Made by a program: the position numbers and the translations under genes. A DNA stretch of 57,686 nt from Actinoplanes subtropicus (lineage in GTDB: Bacteria; Actinomycetota; Actinomycetes; Mycobacteriales; Micromonosporaceae): contig NZ_JOJL01000054.1 of NCBI RefSeq assembly GCF_000721705.1, forward strand, positions 1 to 57,686, written 5' to 3'. This document shows, piece by piece, positions 24,243 to 33,049 of this stretch. The notes below the pieces were generated by a model, which had not been told where the DNA came from, searched no databases, and worked only from the letters and a program-made list of their open reading frames with translations. Numbering within the stretch: position 1 is the first letter of the stretch; every line of letters begins with the position of its first letter.

Positions 24243-25160
24243 GTGGCGACCACCACCGTGACCCGGCCCGCCGAGACCCTGGTCTCCTCGGCGGGCCGGG
24301 TACGGGCCAAGAGCCCGTACCCCCATTGGTTCTACCTGCCGGCCGCCGTGATCTACGGCGTGCTCTTCATCGTGCCGACGATCATCGCCTTCTACTTCAG
24401 CCTCACCCGGTGGAGCATCTTCGACTCGAAGTTCATCGGGCTCGGCAACTACAGGACGTTCTTCCAGGAGCCCGCGCTCGTCACCAGCCTGTGGCACACG
24501 CTGATCTACGCGGTCGTCACCTCGGGCCTCAAGGTCGTCCTCGGCCTGCTGCTGGCGATGCTCCTCACCTCGCAGATCCTCGCCCGCGGCTACCTGCGCT
24601 CGGTCGTGTTCTTCCCGGTGCTGGTCTCCACGATCGGCGTCGGCCTGACCTTCACGGTCCTGATGAACCCCGAGAAGGGCCTGATCAACCAGTCCCTGTC
24701 GCTGATCGGCATCCAGGGACCCGGCTGGCTCACCGACCCGTCGTACGCGCTGCTGTCGGTCGCCCTGGTCGACGTGTGGAAGGGCGTCGGCCTGGCGACC
24801 CTGATCTACATCGCCGGCATCGTCTCCATCCCGCAGGAGTACTTCGAGGCGGCCCGCGTCGACGGCGCCGGCGCCTGGGAGAACTTCCGGCACATCGTGC
24901 TGCCGCTGGCCCGCCCCGCCACGGTCACCGTGATCACCTTGTCGCTGATCGGCGGCCTGCGCTCCTTCGACCTGATCTGGGCGATGACCCGGGGCGGCCC
25001 CGGCTTCACCTCGGACGTGATCGCCTCGGTCATCTACAAGCAGTACCAGGCCGGCTTCTACGGCCTCTCCACCGCCGGCAACGTGGTCCTGTTCCTCGTC
25101 GTGACGGCGATCGTGCTGCCCCTGTCCCGCTTCCTGAACCGTAAGGAGGTCGAGCTGTGA
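24243..25160 (+). CDS. ABC sugar permease, MalF-like
   Basis: A 305-residue inner-membrane permease with six predicted helices. The EAA loop for ATPase contact is EAARVDGAGAWENFRHIVLP (about 200-219). The first helix follows a charged N-terminus (PYPHWFYLPAAVIYGVLFIV). The gene starts at GTG, 11 bp after the binding-protein stop (TAGGAG serves as both stop and ribosome-binding site), and overlaps the next permease gene by 4 bp. No ATPase gene is in the operon, as usual for actinobacterial sugar systems that share an MsiK-type ATPase. Confidence 0.93.
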   Translation: MATTTVTRPAETLVSSAGRVRAKSPYPHWFYLPAAVIYGVLFIVPTIIAFYFSLTRWSIFDSKFIGLGNYRTFFQEPALVTSLWHTLIYAVVTSGLKVVLGLLLAMLLTSQILARGYLRSVVFFPVLVSTIGVGLTFTVLMNPEKGLINQSLSLIGIQGPGWLTDPSYALLSVALVDVWKGVGLATLIYIAGIVSIPQEYFEAARVDGAGAWENFRHIVLPLARPATVTVITLSLIGGLRSFDLIWAMTRGGPGFTSDVIASVIYKQYQAGFYGLSTAGNVVLFLVVTAIVLPLSRFLNRKEVEL

Positions 25161-26002
25161 CGGTGCTGACCTCGCGGCGCCCCCGCAAGAACTTGCTGCT
25201 CAGCTTCTTGGCCATCGTGCTCTCGGTGATCGTCTTCCTGGTCCCGTTCGCCTTCGTCCTGCTCACCGCGATCAAGGACCAGCAACAGGCCAGCTTGCTC
25301 GACTTCTCCTGGCCGCACCAGTTCCGCCTGGTGCAGAACTTCATCGACGTGGTCGAGGCCCGCGACTACATGCTCATCATCGCCTTCATCAACAGCACCA
25401 TCCTGACGGTGGCGAGCGTGACCCTGATGGTGGTCTTCGGCGCGATGGTGGCCTTCGTCCTCCAGCGCCGCCGCAGCAAGTGGAACGCCCTGGTCAACGC
25501 CCTGGTCCTGGCCGGCCTGATCATCCCGCCCGCGGTGGTGCCGACGATCTGGGTCCTTCAGAAACTGGGGCTCTTCCGGACGATGCCCGGACTGATCCTG
25601 GTCGAGGTGGCGTTCGGCCTGTCCTTCGTGATCCTGCTGTTCCGCGCCTTCATCGGCACGATCCCGCGGGAACTCGACGAGGCGGCCGTCATCGACGGCG
25701 CCGGCCCGATGCGCCTGTTCTTCCGGGTCATCCTCCCCCTGCTCAGACCGGTCATCATCACCTCGGTGGTGGTCCAGTCGGTCTTCGTCTTCAACGACTT
25801 CACCAACCCGCTGTACTTCCTGCCCGGCGACCAGAACGCCACGGTGCAGCTGACCCTGTACAACTTCGCCAGCACCTACAACACCCAGTACAACCTGCTC
25901 TTCATGAACATCCTGCTGATCACGATCCCGCCCCTGGTCATGTTCCTGTTCTTCAACCGCCAGATAGTCGCCGGCATGACCGCCGGCGCCATCAAGGGCT
26001 GA
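25157..26002 (+). CDS. ABC sugar permease, MalG-like
   Basis: A 281-residue permease partner with six helices and the EAA loop DEAAVIDGAGPMRLFFRVIL (about 175-194). The GTG start overlaps the stop of the MalF-like gene in GTGA, indicating translational coupling. After its stop there are 98 bp before the secreted alpha-galactosidase-like gene, including an AGGAGG motif at 26018-26023 that is not followed by a standard start codon at normal distance. Confidence 0.93.
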   Translation: MTVLTSRRPRKNLLLSFLAIVLSVIVFLVPFAFVLLTAIKDQQQASLLDFSWPHQFRLVQNFIDVVEARDYMLIIAFINSTILTVASVTLMVVFGAMVAFVLQRRRSKWNALVNALVLAGLIIPPAVVPTIWVLQKLGLFRTMPGLILVEVAFGLSFVILLFRAFIGTIPRELDEAAVIDGAGPMRLFFRVILPLLRPVIITSVVVQSVFVFNDFTNPLYFLPGDQNATVQLTLYNFASTYNTQYNLLFMNILLITIPPLVMFLFFNRQIVAGMTAGAIKG

Positions 26003-26017
26003 CAACGACGTCTTAAC

Positions 26018-26023
26018 AGGAGG
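26018..26023 (+). promoter_or_regulatory. Orphan Shine-Dalgarno sequence
   Basis: AGGAGG, the strongest ribosome-binding site of the locus, is followed 8 nt later by ATC (26032-26034), in frame with the GH27 gene and with no stop in between. It may mark an ancestral start whose ATG mutated to ATC. The annotated ATG lies 69 bp downstream. Confidence 0.4.
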
Positions 26024-26100
26024 ACAACGCCATCCTGCGAGGGTGCGCGGACTGCAATCCTGCCGACCGGGCAGGCGCGCGACGCTCGCATGGGGGATGG

Positions 26101-27711
26101 ATGCACAGAAGAAGAGGCTGGGCCGCGGCGCTCGCCGGAGTCACGCTGGTCCTGGCGACGGCCGGCGGGGCGGTCCTCGGCACGGCGGCCACGCGGGCCC
26201 TGGCGGACGCGCCGGAGCCGGCATGGGACAACGGCTTGGCCGCTACCCCGCCGATGGGCTGGAACAGCTGGTACACCAACAAGTGCGCGGTGACGGAAAG
26301 CTCGGTGAAATCGGCCGCCGACACGCTGGTGTCCTCCGGCATGGCCGCGCTCGGCTACAAGTACGTGAACATCGACGACTGCTGGATGCAGTCGACGCGC
26401 GACTCCAGCGGGAACCTGCAACCCGACTACGGCAAGTTCCCCGACGGCATCGCCGGCACCGCGGACTACATCCACGGCCTCGGCCTCAAGATCGGCATCT
26501 ACGAGAGCGCCGGCACCCAGACCTGTCAAGGCCTGCCCGGTAGCTACGGCCACGAGCAGGCCGACGCGAACCTGTTCGCCTCCTGGCGCATCGACCTGCT
26601 CAAGTACGACAACTGCGGCAACCACGGGGTGCCCGCCCTCACCCGGTACACCGCCATGCGGGACGCCCTGCACAACACCGGCCGGGCCATCCTCTACAGC
26701 ATCTGCAACTGGGGTCAGGAATCGGTGCCGACGTGGGGAGCCGGGGTCGGCAACATGTGGCGCACCACCGGTGACAGCACCGCGACGTACGCCAGCATGT
26801 TGTCCACCTTCAAGGGGAACATGGCGCAGGCCAGCTTCGCCGGGCCACACGGCTGGAACGACCCGGACCTGCTGCAGGTCGGCAACGGCAAGACGGCCAC
26901 CGAGGACCAGGCCGAATTCAGCCTCTGGGCGGAGATGGCCGCGCCGCTCATCGCCAGCACCGACCTCGCCTCCGCCAGCAGCGCGACCATGTCGGCTCTC
27001 ACCAACAGCCGGATCGTCGCAGTCGACCAGGACTCCCTCGGTGTGCAGGGCACCCCGGTCAAACTCAACAGCGGGCTGGACGCGCTGACCAAGCCGCTGT
27101 CCAACGGGGACGTCTCGGTGGTCCTGTTCAACGAGACCGACAGCGCCGCGACCGTCACCACGAGCGCCGCCGCCGTCGGCAAGTCCGGCGCGTCCAGCTA
27201 CCGGCTGACCAACCTGTGGACCGGGGCCACCACGACCACCACGGGCACCATCAGCGCCTCGGTGCCGGCACACGGCGTGGTCATGTACCGGGTCTCCGGC
27301 GGGACGGCCGCCTCCACCGGATGGTCGAGCACGCTGCTCGGTGCGCAGTCCTCGCGCTGCCTGGACGCGACCGGCGCCGAGCGGACCAACGGAACCCAGG
27401 TGGAGCTCTACACCTGCGTCGACGGGGCGGTCAACCAGTACTGGCACCTCACCCCCGGCGGAGAGATCCTGGTGTACGGCAACATGTGCCTGGACGCGAA
27501 GGGCGCGACCACCACCAACGGCACGCCGATCGACCTGTACACGTGCGTGGGCTCGGACAACGAGCGATGGGTGTACCGCGACGACGGCCACATCGTCGGC
27601 GTGCAGTCGGGCAAGTGCCTGGACGCGATCGGACAGGGCACCGCCAACGGCACGAAGATCGATCTCTACACCTGCGTGGACCAGCCCAACGAGGTGTGGA
27701 ACAAGCCGTAG
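26101..27711 (+). CDS. Secreted GH27 alpha-galactosidase-type glycosidase with ricin B lectin domain
   Basis: A 536-residue exported hydrolase. The signal peptide (about 1-36) ends near ALADA. The GH27 barrel starts at TPPMGWNSWYTNKC and has NIDDCWM, nucleophile Asp170 in LLKYDNC, and acid/base Asp225 in WRTTGDS. A beta domain follows (to about 400). The C-terminal ricin B domain (about 415-536) has three repeats marked by SSRCLDATG, GNMCLDAKG and SGKCLDAIG with matching LYTCV strands. GH27 covers alpha-galactosidase, alpha-N-acetylgalactosaminidase and beta-L-arabinopyranosidase, so exact specificity is open. It probably trims polymeric substrate outside the cell for the ABC system upstream. 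Start chosen at the signal peptide after GGGGGATGG. Confidence 0.9.
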   Translation: MHRRRGWAAALAGVTLVLATAGGAVLGTAATRALADAPEPAWDNGLAATPPMGWNSWYTNKCAVTESSVKSAADTLVSSGMAALGYKYVNIDDCWMQSTRDSSGNLQPDYGKFPDGIAGTADYIHGLGLKIGIYESAGTQTCQGLPGSYGHEQADANLFASWRIDLLKYDNCGNHGVPALTRYTAMRDALHNTGRAILYSICNWGQESVPTWGAGVGNMWRTTGDSTATYASMLSTFKGNMAQASFAGPHGWNDPDLLQVGNGKTATEDQAEFSLWAEMAAPLIASTDLASASSATMSALTNSRIVAVDQDSLGVQGTPVKLNSGLDALTKPLSNGDVSVVLFNETDSAATVTTSAAAVGKSGASSYRLTNLWTGATTTTTGTISASVPAHGVVMYRVSGGTAASTGWSSTLLGAQSSRCLDATGAERTNGTQVELYTCVDGAVNQYWHLTPGGEILVYGNMCLDAKGATTTNGTPIDLYTCVGSDNERWVYRDDGHIVGVQSGKCLDAIGQGTANGTKIDLYTCVDQPNEVWNKP

Positions 27712-27714
27712 CCG

Positions 27715-30700
27715 TCACAGTTGCCCGGTGGCGGCCAACCGCTTGTCGACGTCGACGACTTCGATCGCGCCCAGCCGGGCGAAGGTGTCTCGCGCCTCTT
27801 CCCACAGCCGCCGGCTCTCCGCCGGATCGGTCGTGAGCAGGCATTCGGCCAGGCCGGCCTGCGCGCGGGCGGTCAAGTAGGACAGCCGGCGGCCCCGCGC
27901 GATCCGCAGGGCGTGCTCGGCCATCGCCCGCGCCTCGCCGGCCCGCCCGGCGAGGCGCAGCGTGTCGGCGAAGTCGGTGCGGAACCGGGCCTCCCACCAC
28001 GGGTGGCGTATCGGCACGATGGCGTCCAGCACCCATCGATGCTCGGCCAGCGCCTCGGCGTACCGGTGCTGCGTACGCAGCAGATTCGCGAGCTCGTGCC
28101 GCGCCTCGATCTCCCCGGCACGGTCGTGTACGCGCTGGAACAGGCGCAGCGACGCGGTCAGCAGCCGCCTGGTCCGCCCGGTGCCGGCGAGGCCGGCCGC
28201 GTGCTTGATGAGGGCCAGCATCAAAAGGCAGTTGCCGACCCGGGCCTCGTCACCGGCCTCGGCGGCGGCCATCAGCGCGCGCCGCTGGTAGCGCAGGGCG
28301 TCCGGGTATCGGCCGAGGCGGAAACTGGCCTGCGCCAGGGTGTAGACGGCGGTGGACGGGCCGGCGCTCTTGACCGGCCGCGCCTCGGCGGCCAGTGCGA
28401 CGCGCATGCTGTCCGGCCAGCGGTCCATCACCCCGTAGATGTTCGCGAGGTTGCCCAGCGAACTCGTCACCCCCGCAGTCTCGCCCAGCCGCTCGCGGAG
28501 CCGGACGGCCCGCAGCATCATCTCGCAGGCCTGGTCCAACTCGGCGCGCATGTAGTGCGCGGAGGCCAGGTAGTGCAGCACGGTCGCGGCGGCGGAATCG
28601 TCGCCGAGCAACTCGGCGGCCGCCAGCGCCCGCTGATGCAGGCTCGCGATGTCGTCGACGTAGCCGCGGGACCAGAGGTACCGCCACGCGGCCCGGGGGA
28701 TCCGCCAGGCGTAAGCGGGCTCGACCGCCTCGGCCGCCCGCACCAGCGCCATCAGGTGGGGCCGTTCGCGTTCCAGGCGCGCCGCCGGGTCGGCCAGGGC
28801 GGCCAGCAGGTCCGGCCGCAGCGGCGCCGGGGCGCGCAGATCCCGCACCAGCAGGGCCCGGCGCGCCGCCTCGACCGTCGCGGCGGCCGCGTGCATCTGC
28901 TGGTCGAGCAGGCCGAGCAACGCCGCGCGGCGGTCGGCCGCTGGCAGGTCCGCGACGAGCATGGCGGCATACTCGCGGATCAGGTCGTGCAGCCGGAAGA
29001 CCCCGGTGTCCAGCTCCTCGACCAGGTGGACGTCGACCAGCTCGTCGAGCACCTCCTCGGCCTGCCCGAGCGGCAGGCCGGCCAGCGCGGCCACCGCGAG
29101 GGCGTCGAAGGTCTCCGCCGGGTGCAGCCCCAACAGCCGGAACGCCCACTGGGCCCGCTGCGGGAGCTGCCGGTAGGACAGTACGAACGCGTCGGCCACG
29201 GTACGGTCCTCGGCGGCCAGCTGCGGCAACACCGACCCGTCGAGGCGCCGCACCAGCTCGGCGACCCGCCATCTCGGCCGGTGTGCCAGCCGGGCGCCGG
29301 CCAGCCGTACCGCCAGCGGGAGGCCACCGCAGCGGCGGACCACGTCCTGTGCGGCCTGCGCCTCGGCGTACACGCGGTCGCCGACGATACTGGCGAGCAG
29401 AGTCAGCGCCTCGTCGGCGTCCAGGACGGGCAGCGACTCCAGGTGCACTCCCTCCAGCCGGGTCAGCCGCCGCCGCCCGGTCACCAGGGTCAGCGCGGAC
29501 GCCGCCGCGGGCAGCAGGTCCGCGACCTGCGCGCTGGACGCCGCGTTGTCGAGCATCACCAGCACCCGCCGCTTCGCCACCTCCGACCGCCACAGCCCGA
29601 CCCGCTCCACCGCGTCGGCGGGAATCGCCTCGGCCGGGATGCCCAGCTGACGCAGCAGGATCATCAGGGCCGAGCCCGGCGCCAGTGGCTGCTGCTCGCT
29701 GTGCCCGTGCAGGTTCACGTACAGGTGCGCATCCGGGTACCGGTCGCCGACCAGCGACGCGACGTGCAGCGCCAGCGTCGTCTTGCCGCTGCCCGCCATC
29801 CCGTCGACGACCACCACGACCGGGGCCGACTCGCCGGGTTCGCCGCGCTCGCCGATCAGCTTGAGCAGGGCGCGGATCGTGCTCTCCCGGCCGGTGAAGT
29901 CGGCGACGGTCCGCGGCAGGCACCGCACCGGCCCCGAGGCCCGCGACGCCAAGGCCGTTGCCGGCTGCTGCTGCGGCGGCGGCGGCGCAACTGTCGCGGG
30001 CGGCTCCGGCGGCTGCGGCCCCGGCAGCGTTCCGGTCAGAATCTGCTCGTGCAACCGCTGCAGCGCCCCGCCGGGCTCGATACCCAGTTCGTCACGCAGC
30101 ACCGCGCCGGCCCGCCGGTACTCGGCGAGCGCGTCGGCCTGCCGCCCGGACCGGTGCAGGGCCATCATCAGCTGCCCGCGCGGCCGTTCCCGGAACGGGT
30201 GCCGTGCGATCAGCGCCCGCAACTCCGCCACGAGCTGACCGGAGCTCCCCAGCCCCAGCTCGGCGTCGACACACTGTTCCACCGTCTCCAGCCGCAGCTC
30301 TTCCAGCTCGTCGGCGGCCGCGTCCAGCGGAAGCACGTCCCGCAGCCCTTCCAGGGCCGTCCCCCGCCACAACGCCACGGCCGAGCGCAGCAGGGCGACG
30401 CCATCCGCTGCACGGCCCGCGGCCAGCGCCCGGCTCCCCGCGGCCGCCAGCGCCCGGAACTCGTCGACGTCGAGCTCGCCGGGCTCGATCCGCAGCGCGT
30501 AGCCGCCCCCGGTGAGCCGGATGCGGGAATGCCCGATCGCCTGGCGCAGGTGGTGGACGTGCACCCGCAGGCTGCTGCGGGCCGCGGGCGGCGGCAACGC
30601 ACCCCACAGCGCCTCCTGCAGCGTGTCGACCGACACCGGCCGATTCAGCTGCCAGGCCAGCACGGCCAGCAGTCTCGGCAGATGGCGCCCCGGCAACTCG

Positions 30701-30756
30701 GCCGGCGTGCCGTCATCGGCCAATACCTCGAGAGGACCGAGCAGCCTAATCCTCAC
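27715..30756 (-). CDS. SARP/AfsR-like regulator: BTAD, NB-ARC, TPR
   Basis: A 1013-residue transcriptional regulator. Residues 1-95 form a winged helix (MRIRLLGPLEVLADDGTPAE, SSLRVHVHHLRQAI) of the SARP class. The bacterial transcriptional activation domain spans about 97-240 (LMMALHRSGRQADALAEYR). A Pro/Gln linker precedes an NB-ARC ATPase with Walker A GMAGSGKTTLAL (about 320) and RVLVMLDNAA (Walker B). TPR-like helices fill about 700-1000. This layout matches AfsR and pathway activators of secondary metabolism. No biosynthetic cluster is in the window, so the target is unknown. GTG start. Convergent with the GH27 gene with a 3-bp gap. Confidence 0.92.
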   Translation of the reverse strand: MRIRLLGPLEVLADDGTPAELPGRHLPRLLAVLAWQLNRPVSVDTLQEALWGALPPPAARSSLRVHVHHLRQAIGHSRIRLTGGGYALRIEPGELDVDEFRALAAAGSRALAAGRAADGVALLRSAVALWRGTALEGLRDVLPLDAAADELEELRLETVEQCVDAELGLGSSGQLVAELRALIARHPFRERPRGQLMMALHRSGRQADALAEYRRAGAVLRDELGIEPGGALQRLHEQILTGTLPGPQPPEPPATVAPPPPQQQPATALASRASGPVRCLPRTVADFTGRESTIRALLKLIGERGEPGESAPVVVVVDGMAGSGKTTLALHVASLVGDRYPDAHLYVNLHGHSEQQPLAPGSALMILLRQLGIPAEAIPADAVERVGLWRSEVAKRRVLVMLDNAASSAQVADLLPAAASALTLVTGRRRLTRLEGVHLESLPVLDADEALTLLASIVGDRVYAEAQAAQDVVRRCGGLPLAVRLAGARLAHRPRWRVAELVRRLDGSVLPQLAAEDRTVADAFVLSYRQLPQRAQWAFRLLGLHPAETFDALAVAALAGLPLGQAEEVLDELVDVHLVEELDTGVFRLHDLIREYAAMLVADLPAADRRAALLGLLDQQMHAAAATVEAARRALLVRDLRAPAPLRPDLLAALADPAARLERERPHLMALVRAAEAVEPAYAWRIPRAAWRYLWSRGYVDDIASLHQRALAAAELLGDDSAAATVLHYLASAHYMRAELDQACEMMLRAVRLRERLGETAGVTSSLGNLANIYGVMDRWPDSMRVALAAEARPVKSAGPSTAVYTLAQASFRLGRYPDALRYQRRALMAAAEAGDEARVGNCLLMLALIKHAAGLAGTGRTRRLLTASLRLFQRVHDRAGEIEARHELANLLRTQHRYAEALAEHRWVLDAIVPIRHPWWEARFRTDFADTLRLAGRAGEARAMAEHALRIARGRRLSYLTARAQAGLAECLLTTDPAESRRLWEEARDTFARLGAIEVVDVDKRLAATGQL

Positions 30757-30917
30757 CGCGAACAGCCTTGCCCATCACACACCAGACTTCCTGCCGATCC
30801 CCCGTATTGATCAGCAGGGCTCACCATAGCGACGGCGCACCGGCGCTGCCATCCCGTCGGCACGCAAACCCGGTCACGGGCCGGGCGGCGCCGGCGGCCC
30901 GGCCCTCCGCTCATGCG

Positions 30918-30949
30918 ACCGCCCGGCCGCTGGTGTGCGGCCGGGCGGT
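30918..30949 (-). terminator. Strong hairpin terminator after the papain-fold/propeller gene
   Basis: ACCGCCCGGCCGC (30918-30930) pairs perfectly with GCGGCCGGGCGGT (30937-30949) around a 6-nt loop, 20 bp past the stop of the minus-strand gene ending at 30970. Confidence 0.7.
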
Positions 30950-30969
30950 ACGGTGCGATCATCCGTGGT

Positions 30970-32418
30970 TCAGGCGAGAATGCCGCCGATCTTCTGCCAG
31001 TGCCAGGCGGCACCGGTGTAGTAGTCCTGCCACAGGGCGCCGTCCGCGCCGCGGGCGTAGACGTTCAGGTTGGAGCCGTTGAAGTTCACCGCGGTACCGC
31101 TGGTGATCTCACCGCCCAGGTTCTGCATGATCCAGTTGCCGCCGTGGTAGTAGTACTGGTACAGCTCGTTGGTGCCGGACGCGCGTCCGAAGACGTGGAT
31201 CTCCCCGGCGTACCAGGTGGCACTGAACCCGCTGTCGAAGTCGCCACCGATGCTCTGCAACGTCCAGGCGCCGCCCGCGTAGTAGTACTGCCAGAGCTGG
31301 CCGTCGGTACCGAGCATGAACACCCGCAGCGTGGTCCCGTCGAGCATCACCGCCGGGTTGTCCAGGATGTAGCCGCCGATCTTCTGCTGGTGCCAGGAGC
31401 CGCCGGAGTAGTAGTACTGCCACAGCTGGCCGTCACCGCCCCGGCCGAAGACCCGCACCACGCCGTGGTCCAGGAGCGCACCGACGCCGGAGGTGAGGGT
31501 GCCGCCGATCGACTGCTTGGTCCACGTTGCGCCGTCCCAGTAGAACTGCCACAGCGCGTGGTCGGCGCCCTGGACGAACACCCGCAGCAGTCCGGCGTCG
31601 GAGTCGTAGAAGGCTGCCGGGCTTCCGATGATCTGCCCGCCGATCTTCTCGTCGTTCCATTTCCCGCCCGTGTAGTAGTAGTCCCACAGCGAGCCGTCGC
31701 CGCCGCGCAGGAACGTCCGCTCGATGGGCTGCGCCGAGTTCGTGCTGTCCTCCGCGACGCTGACCCCGGTCGCGCTGTCGACGATGTGGTTGTACCGGTA
31801 GGCCGTGTAGTGCGATGTCGGAAGGCCGGCAAGCTCGGGATCGTCGAAGCTCCCGTCCGGGAGCTTCCCGTCCGGGTAGTGATTCATGGGGGTTCCGCCG
31901 AAACTGTAGTACTGGAACCGAGTCTTGGCGTTGTCCTCCCAGCCCTGGAAGACGATCGCGTGGTTGTCGCTGCCGACGTCGTCGACGAGGATGTCACCCG
32001 GTTGCAGGTCGGAGTGGTTGTCCACCCGCGTCGTGATGCTTCTGTCGCCCTCGAGTTCCCAGGTGCGCGGCTGGGGTCGGGAATCGTCGTAGTGCCAAGC
32101 CATGTCCACCAAGCCGGAGCAGTCGCGCCGGTACGTGTGATCGCCGTCGACGTCCGTTGTGTACAGGTCCGAGCTGTAGGTCAGGTCCGAGTCTTTGTTT
32201 CGCGCGCGGTTGTACCAGTTGCGGACCCGGCTCAGCACCTCCGAGCGGCTGATATAGGTGTTGTAGCTGTTGACGGCCGGGTTGTAGGTGTCGTCGGCGT
32301 GCGCCGCCGAGACGTCGACGGCGAGGTCCGCGGCGACCGTGCCGGCGAACGCGATGACCGGGGTGAGAACCAGCGCGGCGAGCCGTCTCGCCGACCTTGT
32401 TCGTGGTGTCCTGCTCAT
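30970..32418 (-). CDS. Secreted papain-fold (NlpC/CHAP-like) protein with C-terminal six-repeat propeller
   Basis: A 482-residue exported protein. The signal peptide covers about 1-42 (LVLTPVIAFAGTVAADLAV, cleavage near AAHA). The N-terminal domain has the nucleophile motif RRDCSGLVDMAWHYD and the histidine motif GSDNHAIVFQGW, as in NlpC/P60 or CHAP cysteine peptidases/amidases, so peptidoglycan cleavage is plausible. From about 235, six near-identical units of about 48 residues follow, each with L-W-Q-Y-Y-Y-x-G-G-x-W and x-x-I-G-G (for example LWQYYYSGGSWHQQKIGGYI), the pattern of PLL/tachylectin-like sugar-binding propellers. Start ATG with GGGGGA ribosome-binding site. Confidence 0.82.
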   Translation of the reverse strand: MSRTPRTRSARRLAALVLTPVIAFAGTVAADLAVDVSAAHADDTYNPAVNSYNTYISRSEVLSRVRNWYNRARNKDSDLTYSSDLYTTDVDGDHTYRRDCSGLVDMAWHYDDSRPQPRTWELEGDRSITTRVDNHSDLQPGDILVDDVGSDNHAIVFQGWEDNAKTRFQYYSFGGTPMNHYPDGKLPDGSFDDPELAGLPTSHYTAYRYNHIVDSATGVSVAEDSTNSAQPIERTFLRGGDGSLWDYYYTGGKWNDEKIGGQIIGSPAAFYDSDAGLLRVFVQGADHALWQFYWDGATWTKQSIGGTLTSGVGALLDHGVVRVFGRGGDGQLWQYYYSGGSWHQQKIGGYILDNPAVMLDGTTLRVFMLGTDGQLWQYYYAGGAWTLQSIGGDFDSGFSATWYAGEIHVFGRASGTNELYQYYYHGGNWIMQNLGGEITSGTAVNFNGSNLNVYARGADGALWQDYYTGAAWHWQKIGGILA

Positions 32419-32515
32419 GAATCCCCCTGACTGTTGGAGTACAGCGACGGGGACTGTTCCAAGCAGCCGTTAAGCGGTCGTTGTATCGGCGTTGGTGCAC
32501 CGTTGGCGCGGCTCA

Positions 32516-32521
32516 TAGGAT
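32516..32521 (+). promoter_or_regulatory. Leaderless -10 element of the GNAT gene
   Basis: TAGGAT, 6 nt before the GTG at 32528. Confidence 0.5.
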
Positions 32522-32527
32522 CGCGGC

Positions 32528-32971
32528 GTGCATGACGTGATCGTTCGGGCCCGGGCAGTCGACGAGGCGGTGCTGCTGCCGCTCATCCGGGAGTTCTGCG
32601 AGGTGGACCAGCACCCGTTCGAGCTGGAGCGGGTGCTGGCCGGGCTGCGGCCGCTGCTGGCGGACGACCGGCACGGGCAGGTCTGGCTGATCCGGGAGCC
32701 CGGCGGAGACGTCGGCGGGTATGCGGTGGTCACCTGGGGCTGGTCCCTGGAATCCGGCGGCCGTGAGTGCCTCCTGGACGAGATCTACGTCCGGACGCCC
32801 GGGACCGGCCTGGGCGGACAGGCCCTGGAAGCGATCGTCGAGGCGGCGGCCGGGGCCGGGGCGAGTGCGATGTTCCTGGAGACCGAGGCGCACAACGAGC
32901 GGGCAAGGGCGTTCTATCAGCGCGGCGGCTTCACCACCGAGGACTCGATCTGGATGAGCCGAACCTGCTAG
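32528..32971 (+). CDS. GNAT-family N-acetyltransferase
   Basis: A 147-residue acetyl-CoA-dependent acetyltransferase. The fold is complete: ECLLDEIYVRTPGTGLGGQA is strand 4 plus the acetyl-CoA pyrophosphate loop (R/Q-x-x-G-x-G/A type), ASAMFLETEAHNERARAFYQ is strand 5 and helix 4, and RGGFTTED is the final strand region. The substrate is not predictable. GTG start placed 6 nt after a TAGGAT hexamer. The ORF runs divergently from the papain-fold gene with a 109-bp gap. Confidence 0.88.
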   Translation: MHDVIVRARAVDEAVLLPLIREFCEVDQHPFELERVLAGLRPLLADDRHGQVWLIREPGGDVGGYAVVTWGWSLESGGRECLLDEIYVRTPGTGLGGQALEAIVEAAAGAGASAMFLETEAHNERARAFYQRGGFTTEDSIWMSRTC

Positions 32972-33049
32972 GCCGGGCGCGGATCGAGGAGCCGTCGCTA
33001 TTTTTCCGATTTGCCGGCATTGCTCGCGAAGGCTGCCGACGATGGGACG

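Noticed and set aside
27721..30810. 1029-codon open frame antisense to the SARP regulator
   Set aside because: Same type of shadow; the SARP frame has complete domains from end to end.
30757..30969. Small plus- and minus-strand ORFs in the gap between the SARP and papain-fold genes
   Set aside because: No start signals or protein-like composition; the gap is explained by promoter and terminator sequence.
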